From NCBI GenBank assembly GCA_018287875.1, contig JAGVVL010000017.1, forward strand, positions 2,046,001 through 2,110,000: a stretch of 64,000 bases of DNA, read 5' to 3'. Position 1 is the first letter of the stretch; each line of letters begins with the position of its first letter. Origin of the DNA: Nigrospora sphaerica (taxonomy: Eukaryota > Ascomycota > Sordariomycetes > Amphisphaeriales > Apiosporaceae). The notes under the pieces were generated by a model, which searched no databases, was not told the DNA's origin, and was given only the letters and a program-made list of their open reading frames with translations. The position numbers and the translations under genes were made by a program. This document shows positions 34,423 to 44,861 of this stretch, one piece after another.

Positions 34423-37400
34423 ATGTCTTCCAGACAAACCCGCTCCTCGGCCCGCCGCGAAGCTGCCATCGGCCAAGCAGTTTCCCCCGAAGGCCAGTCT
34501 CCGGCTCCCGCCGCGGCCTCTGCTGGCCCTTCGCCTGCCGCCCAGTCCACCTCATCCACCCGCGGTCGAGCAGCATCGCGAAAACGAAAGGCACCTGCCT
34601 CCTCGGATCTCAGTCCTTCACAGCCCCCGGCCGCCGAGCAACCGTCTGCCACTCGGAGGTCTAAGAAACAGAAGGTCCAGGAATCGCCCGTGCCGACACC
34701 GGCCGAAGTCCAGCCTCCAAGCTCGTCGACCCGCCAGAGAAAGGGAAAAGCCCCCACGGCCATGTCGAGCCCCGACGAGTAAGTCTTCGTCTCCGCGCTG
34801 GCCTACGCTGCGACCGCTTGAGTGCTTACGCCTAGTCAGGTCTTCCCACCCACCCGTCATGCAGGGCGGCAGACCCTCGGCCCCGGCCTCCTCTTCTTCT
34901 AGCAGAAAGTCGAGCCGGAACAAAAGAGGGAGCCAGCCCGGCCCAGGTAAGTTGGAGAGAGCCTTCAGGTCTAGATTCGCTGTACTCACTGCGACCCCAG
35001 CAGAACCCACAGCTTCAGCCAGCTCCAACCGGCGATCAAAAAGAACATCCAGCACGCACGCACCTCCGCCAGATGAAGATACCGCTATGACCGGCACCGA
35101 CGAACACGAAAAGGAAACAGAAGCACCACCTCCTCCCCCGCCGCCACCTGCCCACGAGCCTGAGGACGATAGCGACGACAATGACGAAGAGGACGAGGAC
35201 GAGCCGCATCGCCACTACGACGATGACGACCCTTTTGGAGGGTTCGGCGGCCCCCCCGGCATCGGTTTGAGTAGCACTCTCCGAGCCTTGACAGGCATGA
35301 TGTCGGGTACGCCGTCGCGGCTTCGGGAAATCCTGAGCAACCTGCGAATGAAAGAGGATCCGTCCATGCAGATGATCGCTCTGCAGGAGCTTTCCGAGAT
35401 CCTTCTGGTGTCCAACGAGGATAATTTGGCCGGCCATTTCTCGCCCGACGCCTTTGTGAAGGAGCTGGTCGTTCTCATGCAGCCCAACGAAATCACGGGC
35501 GAAGAGAACCCTGATATGATGCTTCTGGCGTGCAGGTCTTTGGCCAACCTAATGGAGGCTTTGCCGGCTAGCACAGCCAATGTTGTCTACGGCGGCGCTG
35601 TTCCCATCTTATGCCAAAAGCTCCTCGAAATTCAGTTCATTGACTTGGCAGAGCAGGCTTTGAGCACGCTGGAGAAGATCTCTGTCGACTATCCAACCAG
35701 TATTGTCCGCGAAGGCGGCCTCACGGCCTGTCTCTCCTATCTAGACTTCTTCGCCACAAGCACACAGCGTACAGCTGTCACTACCGCTGCCAACTGCTGC
35801 AGGAATATCCCCGAGGATTCCTTCCCCGTGATCAAAGACGTTATGCCCATTCTCCTCAATGTCTTGGGCAGCAATGACCAGAGGGTGGTTGAGCAGGCTT
35901 CTCTCTGCGTTACCCGCATCATTGAGAGCTTCAAGTACCAGTCGAACAAGCTGGAAGAACTTGTTAGCGTGGATCTTCTCAAGGCCATCCTACGGCTCCT
36001 GGTTCCGGGCACCACCAACCTCATCAGCACCAACATCCACACCCAGTTTCTGCGTGTGTTAGCCATCACTGCTCGGGCCAGCCCTCGCCTGTCAGCTGAA
36101 CTCTTCAAGCTGAATGTCGTCGAGACTCTTTACCAAATCCTGACGGGTGTATCACCGCCGGACGAAACGGAGGACGTCGCTTCGAAGTTGGACAGCGTCG
36201 TCATAATGCAAGCTCTGATTCACCGGCCCCGAGAACAAATCATCGAGACCCTTAATGTCGTCTGCGAGTTGCTTCCGGGTCTGAAGTGGGGCGACTCCTC
36301 GATCCCGCAGTTACCCACGGCCCTGGATATCGTGGAGCCCATCACGCCCGCCTCTCTGCCAGGATCTCGTAAGAAGTCTTCGAACGACAAACGCCTCGAG
36401 CTCCTCGAGGACTGCAAGGACCAGGTCCGCCGCTTCGCTCTCATCCTCTTCCCCACCCTTACCGATGCTTTCTCAAGCACTGTCAACCTGAGCGTACGCC
36501 AGAAGGTCCTGACGGCCCAGCTCAAGATGTTGTCAAATCTGGACAAGGACATCCTCGTGGACGCGCTCAAGTCGGTTCCATACGCTTCATTCCTTGCGGC
36601 CATCCTTTCCCAGCAGGATCATCCCTCTTTGGTCATTTCAGCCATACAGACCACCGAGCTCCTCCTCACCCGGTTGGACGATATTTACCGCTATCAGATC
36701 TACCGGGAAGGTGTTATTAATGAGGTTGCCAAGCTGGCGGAGGAGGGCGAGCCCAATGAATCAAAGACGGAGGAGATGACGCCTGCCGAATCAGTGCCAG
36801 CCCCCAGTGTAGGCTCGGCAGATGGCGGCGGAAGTGACCGCGTGTCTATCCACAATGATTTGGACGACGACGACGACGACGACGACGGTGATCATGACGA
36901 AGATGACGAGGACGAGGATGATGAGGACGAGCATGAGCACGAGCATGACCACCACGAGGACGACATTTCTGGATCCGCCAGCTCGGACGGATCCACAATG
37001 TCTGTCGATGGGCCGCCGCGGCTTTTCGTCGCCGATCTTCCTTCAATGAAGTCGCGAATCGCCGACGTCGCCAAGAAGTTCCTGGAAACCCACGAATCCG
37101 AGAAGCAAGGCAAAGCTATGAAGAAGAAGGCTACCAAGATTCTCAACGACCTTCAGACGCTGGCCTCGGACATTGAAGCTTTCTATCTTCTGCGTACTGC
37201 ACAGAACCTCGCCCCTGAAAACGGCGTGGCGCTCTTTGAGAAACTTGCCTCATACTTCGATACCGATGTTCTGGAGAGTGTCACCAGTGCGGAGCTCCTG
37301 GCTTCTGGCCTCGTCCGAGTCCTTGAGGAAGTCTTCAGAAACCCCGATGAAACTCTCGCGAACGCTGCTAGGGCCGCGTTTCTGGAAATCTTTATGGGTC

Positions 37401-40393
37401 GCTCTGTCAAGTCCAAGCCCAAAACGGCGTCCGCCGATTCGCCGGCGACGCCCTTCAGTGTCATGGTCCACAAACTCCAGGATCTTCTCAGCCGCTCGGA
37501 GCATTTCGAAGTCCTCACTGTTCACCAAAACTCCTTTGATGGGAATCGCAGCAGTGCAGCATCGATGCTCGCAAAGCAGATCCGCCTTAAGTTGGTAGCC
37601 GAAGATGGCTCTGACATTCCTCGCGCTTACCGCAATATAATGGTCTCCATTCATGCCATTGCTACCTTCAAGTCGCTGGATGACTATCTGAGACCTCGCA
37701 TCAGCCTCAGTGACCGGCCGCGTGTTTCACGACCCCGCGACAGCCTCACTAGGGCCTTGGCAGCGATGGCCGGCGCCGGTTTCCCTCCTGAGCATCTCGC
37801 TGATCGCCAGCGCTTGGCCGAGCGCCTAGGCTTTGCCTCGTCAAGTCCAGTGCCTCCTCCACCTGTGCCAGGTCAAGCATCTGCATCGAGCTCTCGATCT
37901 GCAAGGCGATCCAAGTCACGACAGTCGGGCGGCCAACAAGACACCGCTTCAACTCCCAACCAGGCTTCTACCTCCGGGCGCGAAAAGTCCAGTCTACGAA
38001 GATCAAGCCGCCGGCAGGCTGCACCCGAGAGCGAATCGCCGGCTCCGGCCCTGCCACGCCCTGAGGAAGAGGATGACCTGCAGAACGCTTTGGAGTGCGC
38101 GGATGAGAAACAGATGACTGATGATGAAGATGAGGACATTGCCGACAACAGTGCCTTGGATGCCATTGTCGGTGAGCTGGACGAGGATATGGAAGACGCT
38201 CCGACTCCTGACCCCTCAGCTGTCAATCTCGAGGTCGCTGCTGGTGGCAAGGTGACAGCGAGAAAAGAGGATGGTACCCGTGTTCCTACACCATCCCAAA
38301 GTGGCCTTGGCAATACTCCGAATCGAAACACGGCGCCGCCGCCGCCGCCGCCTTCTGGCCTTTCCCAGCAAAGCACACCGACACCAACGCCTCCTGTGCC
38401 ACCGCCTGCATCCCGTCCACTCTCGTACGCCGCGGCGATCCAATCCGTTCCTCAAGATTGGCACATAGAGTTTACTTTGGATTCCAAAGTCATCCCCAAC
38501 GAGACAACCATCTACAGGGCGGTCCAAAGTGCCTCCTCTCCGCCAGACGAGAGCCTGGGCCGGAATGTCTGGTCTGCGGTCCACTCTATCAAGTTCCGCC
38601 GGGTTCCTGGACCACCCCCGGTCGAGCCTATCGGCTTCACGCCCGCGCCTGAAGGCTCTGTCGATGCCAACGGAACGCCGACCTCCCTGGCGAATCATCC
38701 TACCACGGCCTCCATCCTCCGTCTCCTCAAAATTCTCCATGACCTCAATGCCAACATTGACGATGTCCTGGTGGAAAACAAGCACGCACTTAAGCTCAAT
38801 GTTGAACCGCTTTCACAGTTCGTGAACACCAAGTTGACGGCGAAACTCAACCGCCAGCTCGAGGAGCCCCTAATTGTGGCTAGCAACTGCCTCCCCGGGT
38901 GGAGCGAGGACCTGGCTCGGCTGTATCCGTTCCTGTTTCCCTTTGAGACGCGACACCTGTTCCTTCAGTCGACGTCGTTTGGCTACGCTCGGTCTATGAG
39001 CCGTTGGCAAAATGCCCAGCAAGAGGAAACTAACCGGCGGGATCGTCGAGACGAAAGACCATTCCTCGGGCGCCTGCAGCGCCAGAAAGTGCGCATCTCG
39101 CGGTCCAAGATCCTCGAATCGGCATTGAAGGTCATGGAACTGTACGGTGCTTCACAAAGCATCCTCGAGGTCGAGTACTTTGAGGAGGTTGGCACAGGCT
39201 TGGGACCCACGCTCGAGTTCTACTCGACCGTCTCGAAAGAATTCTCGAAGAAGAAGCTGAAGCTTTGGCGCGAGGTCGACTCAAACGAGTCGGACGAGTT
39301 CGTTTCGGGGCCTCATGGGTTGTTCCCACGCCCCCTGGCCGACGACGATTCCTCGCCCAACACGGAGCGCATTCTACAGCTTTTCAAGATGCTCGGAAAG
39401 TTTGTAGCTCGGTCCATGATCGACTCCCGTATCATTGACCTGAACTTCAACCCCATCATCTTCAGGATTGGTGATGGGAGTACTGGGGTCAAGCCGTCAC
39501 TCGGCGCCGTCAAAATCGTCGATCCTGGCCTGGCCAATTCGTTGAAACTGATCAAGAAGTTTGCCTTGGCCAAGAAGGCCATCGACGAAGACCCGAACCG
39601 AAGTCCGGCGCAGAAGGTCAGCGACACGGGAAAGATTGTCCTTGACAACATCACCATCGACGATCTTGCCTTGGACTTTACATTGCCGGGATATCCTGAG
39701 ATTGAACTTGTCCCGGGCGGGGCCCACACGCCCGTGACCATTTACAACGTCGACTCGTATCTTGATAAGGTGATTGATATGACGCTTGGATCAGGCGTTA
39801 AGCGTCAGGTGGACGCTTTCCGCGCCGGGTTCTCTCAAGTCTTCCCCTACTCGGCTCTCAGCGCCTTCACGCCTGACGAGCTAGTGACGCTGTTTGGTCG
39901 TGTCGAAGAAGACTGGTCTTTGGAGAGTAAGTCGCCCAGTGAGCCACCATGGTCAAATCGGAAACTGACTTGGCATACAGCTCTCATGGACTCGATCAAG
40001 GCAGACCATGGGTTCAACATGGACTCCCGAAGCGTCAGAAACCTGCTACAGGTAATGAGCGAGCTGAATCCGGCGCAGCGCCGGGACTTTCTTCAGTTCA
40101 CAACCGGTAGTCCCAAGCTTCCCATTGGAGGTAAGTGCAGGCGTAGTCAGGTGACGTGTTGCCCTGGCCGGGACGCAGTGCTGACTTGGAGGACAGGATT
40201 CAAAGCTCTAACGCCGATGTTTACGGTGGTCTGCAAACCCAGTGAGCCTCCGTACGTGTCGGATGACTACCTTCCGAGCGTCATGACGTGCGTCAACTAT
40301 CTCAAGCTACCCGATTATACGACGATCGAGAGAATGAAAAAGCAGATGTTCACTGCCATCAGGGAAGGCCAGGGTGCCTTCCACCTCTCGTAA
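34423..40393 (+). CDS. UFD4: HECT-type E3 ubiquitin ligase, UFD4/TRIP12 family
   Basis: Five predicted exons: 34423-34778, 34840-34946, 35001-39926, 39981-40130 and 40197-40393; 1,911 aa. A basic, Ser-rich N-terminus is followed by an acidic patch and an armadillo-like repeat domain (GTPSRLREILSNLRMKEDPSMQM... through about residue 560). The middle is disordered and acidic. The C-terminal HECT domain has LEVEYFEEVGTGLGPTLEFYSTVS and ends FTAIREGQGAFHLS; the catalytic cysteine is Cys1878 in SVMTCVNYLKLPDY, 34 residues from the end. It should attach ubiquitin to N-degron and ubiquitin-fusion substrates. Introns 2, 3 and 4 (54, 54, 66 nt) are multiples of three without stops, so the frame is open even when they are retained. 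Confidence 0.93.
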
Positions 40394-42722
40394 GCTGGCT
40401 ACCCGCCCGAGGCAGGGGGCTGGTGCCGAGCGGGGCGGAGCGATTCGCGCACGAGATAGACCACAGCAGGCAGGTGAGGGGCCTATGGGGGGAGGCCAGC
40501 CCACGGCGTGCGGGGGAAATAAGGCAGGACTCATTGGCTGCCGTGCGGAGAGGGTTGAATGAGTCGCGAGTGTGCTGGCAGGCAGTGGCCCAGTATCGGT
40601 TATCCTCAAAAGCGACACGCGAGTTTACGCCTCTGGTCTCGAGAGCGATGGAATACGTGTTTTGTTTTGTTGCCGCGACGGCAACAGCGGCTTGGGCTGT
40701 TATAGGAAAGCATTTTCGCTGCATGACTGGCTGTTATGGCGTCCGGAAGCTTAGGGGGGTGGGAAAGGCAGGGCCTCGAGGGTGTCAAGGATCAGTTAGG
40801 TTGACACGATAGGGGCTCTTTTCTCCTGGCAGCCGGCATTTGCTTTCCATTTTCTATCTCGCCGCGAGGAAACCAAAGCCTTTCGGCTAAGACGCTAGAT
40901 TGTTCAGTTTGTTCCCGTAGGTTTTAAACAGAACATCCAGGGCCATGATTTCCACTTGGTGCGAGTTGAGTGGGCGAGGAGATGCATGGCGAGGCAGGTG
41001 GAGGACCCGAGGGCACGGCTGTCGGGGTATGACGATGCATGTTTGCTCGGCGACGTCGTACTCGAGGCGGCGGCGGCGACGACGGTTGGACGGGGCGGGC
41101 GCGGAACCGTACGGCCGGAATGGTAAGGGCGACGAGGGGAAAGGGAAGCCGTTACAGTCGCGATGCAACGTACGGATTGCACGACAAGGAGCGTAACGCA
41201 GGTCAGCCAGTCGGGGCGGATGGTGGCGGGATCTGGGCTGCACAAGGCGGGACATAGTGACCATAGTACATACAGGCAGGGGTGGAGGGGCCTCCTACGA
41301 CATCCCATGACATGTACCCGTTACGGCCTCGTCCCGTAGGCGGTTTGAGTCCCTTTGCGTGCAGGGGCGACGAGGTGCGGATGCACGAGGCGGCGTATGT
41401 ATGACCTCCTTGGATAAGTGGTACTTAAACGAGATCCCGTGGGCAGGCCTGTTCATCCCTGGTGTCCCCGGACGGGGAACCTGACAGTCGGAGTCCGTAA
41501 CTCTAACATATGATATGTCACCCGACCTACCTACTTGGTACTGGAAGATAAATGTATGTGTACATGTACTTAGTTAGGCGAGCATCCAGGTATGAACTAC
41601 TTACTGATTACCGGGGCGGCACGTTCTGCAAGAAAGTGGACGGGCTTCCGATGCCGTGGTTGCCCCGGATCGGCTAGTTGGGGGGGTCCTTCACTGCCGA
41701 GGCTCAAGGTAAAATGCCTACCCGAGCCCCGGCTACTGGCAACGTTTTCCAGCGTAGGGGGTCGGTCTGTATGCATGGCACATGGTACAGGATAGGATTG
41801 GACACTCTTTGTTCCGCCCACACCCGGCTCATCGGGGTATCTACAATATCATCCACGAAGAAAGGACCTAGGAACTTGTTTGGATTCTTTCTCGGCCTGT
41901 GCACGTAATGGGTGTACCACCACACAATCACTGACGATTAGTAGCTACCTAAGTACCTTACCCGGGGCCGGGACAGCTGTCAAGGTGCAGCCAACAAAGC
42001 TGTGCCTGGCCGTGTGTACCCATCGGCGCAATCAAAATGCCCCCCAACGCAAGCGGCTCTTGGTGCCAGTGGTACATTGTACATACTTCTTACACCAGGT
42101 ATGCACTTGTGAGCAAGCCTCGTCTTCTTTGTCTGCCTCCTAATGCAGTCCCAAACATCGTAATGGAGAGGGAATAGATACCTCTTGAAATATTGAAAAG
42201 AAGTTGGTAAGAGGTAGGTACTGTACTTGTGCACTTGAAGGAAGTATTTAAGTAGATAAGAGGTGGTGCCAACAAGTATCGAGGCAGGTGCATCACTCCA
42301 TCGTCCTATAACCCGGCAACTTCCTTCCCCACGAAGACCCCCCTCTCGCCTGAAGTAGGTACCTACCTTAAGCAGACACGGCCTATCCATGCTGCATGCC
42401 ACCACTTCCTCCTCTCCTCCCATCGCCCCCCATTTTCCGATTCCCCCTTCCGATCGGGTCTTTTCCTTCGTGCGCTTCCGGTCAACGTTCGTTTCTTTGA
42501 CTTGTTTCCTTTGAGCCGTTTGCATGCAGCGGCAACTGTAGCAGCAGCAGCTCTCTCGGGCTGTTCCGACTTGAGGCCCCCTTTGCGAGAGACCAGGACC
42601 GCCGGTAGCGCTCACGGGCTATAATCGGCCACCCCGTCTGCCAGCTCACTTCACCACCCGCACCGTTTGATTGTAAACCATTCTGGCTACCTAGGCGTTC
42701 TCTAGCTCGCATCCTCGGCGCC
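40394..42722. other. Intergenic region with dispersed GTAGGTAC words
   Basis: About 2.3 kb with no supported gene. A minus-strand frame at 40887-41264 (ending EIMALDVLFKTYGNKLNNLAS) is open but unrecognised. TACCT/AGGTA and GTAC words cluster at 41520-41600, 41940-41965 and 42345-42370. The final 100 bases lead into the hydrolase gene. Confidence 0.55.
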
Positions 42723-44027
42723 ATGGAATTCCCCTTCCATGTCAAGGAGCACACGCTGGCGTGCCAGCACGTGCGCGAATACCCGCGGGCCACGGCCAAC
42801 TCGCAAGACGACGAGCTCTACCTGGCCATCAAGCAGTACACGCCCAAGGACAACCCGGACCCCCAGCCCGGCGATGTGACCATTATCGCCACCCACGCCA
42901 ACGGCTTCCCCAAGGAGCTATACGAGGCTCTCTGGGTCGAATTGCACGCAGCCGCCCGCACCCAGGGCTTCCGCATCCGCGGTATCTGGATCGCCGACGT
43001 CTCCAACCAGGGCCAAAGCGGCGTGCTCAACGAGCACACCATGGGCAACGACCCGAGCTGGAACGACCACCCGCGGGACCTGCTGCACATGACCAATGTT
43101 TTCCGCAAGGACATGCCGCGCCCCATCATCGGCGTCGGCCACTCCTTTGGCGCCAACATGCTGGCCAACCTGGCCCTGCTGCATCCGCGCCTCATGACCA
43201 CCCTCGTTCTGTTCGATGCCACAATTGTAAAGTTCAGTTCCCAGGATGCCGGCCCCGGCATCTCGCCGGCCCGCGGCTCCGCCTTTCGCCGCGATGTGTG
43301 GCCCACGCGCGAAGCCGCCGCCGAGTCCTTCCGCCGCAGCCCCTTCTACCGCGCCTGGGACCCGCGCGTGCTCGACGCCTGGATCCGCTACGGCTTGCGG
43401 CCACTGCCCACGGCGACGTTGCCGGCGGCCGAGCCGGCCGGCGGCGTGACGCTCACGACGACTAAGCACCAGGAACTCTTCACCTTCTTTCGGCCGCTGT
43501 GGCCGTACGTGCGCCCCGACGGACAGCTGGACCTGGCGGCCATCCCCGAGTTCGACGCCGCGGCGCACGGCACCGTGGCCGGCAAAAAACCCGGCTTCCC
43601 CTTCTACCGGGCCGAAGGCCTCAACGTGTTACGGCGCCTGCCCGAGGTGCGCCCCAGCGTGCTCTGGGTCTTCGGCGGCGCCAGCGACCTGAGCGACGAG
43701 CCCAAGCGCCGCGTCAAGATGGAGACGACGGGGACGGGCGTCAACGGGAGCGGCGGTGCCCGTGCCGGACGCGTCAAGGGCGTCGTTATGGAGGGCATGG
43801 GGCACCTCTTCCCCATGGAGGTACCCGACCAGTGCGCCGCCCATGCCGCCAGCTGGATCGGCGCCGAGCTGCGGCGCTGGCGCGAGGAGGAGGACGAGTA
43901 CCTAGCCTGGACCCGCCGTCCTTTCCTCGAGAAGGCGACGATGAGCCAGGACTTCCTCGACCACATCGGCCCGCCGCCCCAGCGCCGCGGCGCCGGTGGT
44001 AAGGCCAAGGAGGGCTCGAAGCTGTGA
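42723..44027 (+). CDS. Peroxisomal alpha/beta hydrolase (LPX1/AKT2-like family)
   Basis: Intronless, 434 aa. Alpha/beta hydrolase fold: ATHANGFPKELYE (oxyanion strand and loop), GVGHSFGANM with nucleophile Ser141, and GMGHLFPMEVP with the probable catalytic His361. The protein ends GSKL, so the last three residues SKL form a canonical peroxisomal targeting signal type 1. It is closest in pattern to the peroxisomal hydrolase group that includes yeast Lpx1 and the AKT2-type proteins of Alternaria. No cluster genes surround it, so a general lipid or acyl-ester role in the peroxisome is more likely than secondary metabolism. The ATG at 42723 directly starts the conserved MEFPFHVKEHTLACQHVREYP region. 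Confidence 0.88.
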   Translation: MEFPFHVKEHTLACQHVREYPRATANSQDDELYLAIKQYTPKDNPDPQPGDVTIIATHANGFPKELYEALWVELHAAARTQGFRIRGIWIADVSNQGQSGVLNEHTMGNDPSWNDHPRDLLHMTNVFRKDMPRPIIGVGHSFGANMLANLALLHPRLMTTLVLFDATIVKFSSQDAGPGISPARGSAFRRDVWPTREAAAESFRRSPFYRAWDPRVLDAWIRYGLRPLPTATLPAAEPAGGVTLTTTKHQELFTFFRPLWPYVRPDGQLDLAAIPEFDAAAHGTVAGKKPGFPFYRAEGLNVLRRLPEVRPSVLWVFGGASDLSDEPKRRVKMETTGTGVNGSGGARAGRVKGVVMEGMGHLFPMEVPDQCAAHAASWIGAELRRWREEEDEYLAWTRRPFLEKATMSQDFLDHIGPPPQRRGAGGKAKEGSKL

Positions 44028-44861
44028 TGCGAGGAGGCGAGGTGGTCGGCGTGCTGAGCCACGAGGGACGACCCTCGCGGCTGTGCTCGCACGACGTTTG
44101 GATTAGAGCCCAGAGGTGCCCCTTGCGGCCTGCATCTTACTGTTGGGAGGCGTCCATCAGCGTGGCGATGGTGGTCTGCAGAGCTGCGTGTGGGCTTTTA
44201 TCGTAATGACATATGTACGGTTGAAGATAAGCTGTTCGGCTGCTTCCGGCCCAGTTGGTTGGGTATGGATAGCAAGGGTGGCGCTCATCCCTACAGGGCA
44301 TCATGCAAGGCTCAGGTGAAATCGACCAGGCAACAGGCGTCTCCCGCGAGGCATGAGTGCATAGCGTTACCTATCCCACCAAGACCACTGCCGACCGGCC
44401 AAAGAACAAAGTAGAGCGGAGAAGGTAAACGGCAAATACTCTCATATCTAGGGACTTGGAAAAATGCATAAACTCCACTCATAGCATCCCGTTTCCCTGC
44501 GGCGTGAGGTCAAGGCATGGTACACGAAGCCGTCCTGTCGACGGGCACACTCCCCACGCCATTTGTACAGTACACAATATCCTTCACCTGGCCCACCGAG
44601 GCAAAAGCATTAATCGCCTCCTCTTGGGCATCACGGCGGGGCTGTAGCAGACACGTCTGAACGCCCAACTCCCAAAGCAACCTGGTATCAACCCCCTTGC
44701 CCCTAACCGCAATCATGTTCGAGTCAAACACAGAACCTTCGACCGAGCCACCCTACTCATCCCACCGACAGAAAGAAAACAAAAGAAGAAACGCTCACAG
44801 TGCGATCAGACGAGTTCTCCAACCGGGGAGGCAAATATGCCCCAGCGCGATTCCGTCGCTC
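44028..44861. other. Convergent intergenic spacer
   Basis: About 830 bp between the hydrolase (+) and the PUA-like gene (-). No gene supported; expected 3' UTRs. Confidence 0.6.

Noticed and set aside
40887..41264. Minus-strand 125-aa frame with a neat C-terminus
   Set aside because: No family, no promoter or splice evidence, Arg/Pro-rich N-terminal part; kept only as a remark on the spacer.
42723..44027. Host-selective toxin biosynthesis gene, from the AKT2-like fold
   Set aside because: No accompanying toxin-cluster genes; the peroxisomal hydrolase family is widespread in non-toxin producers.
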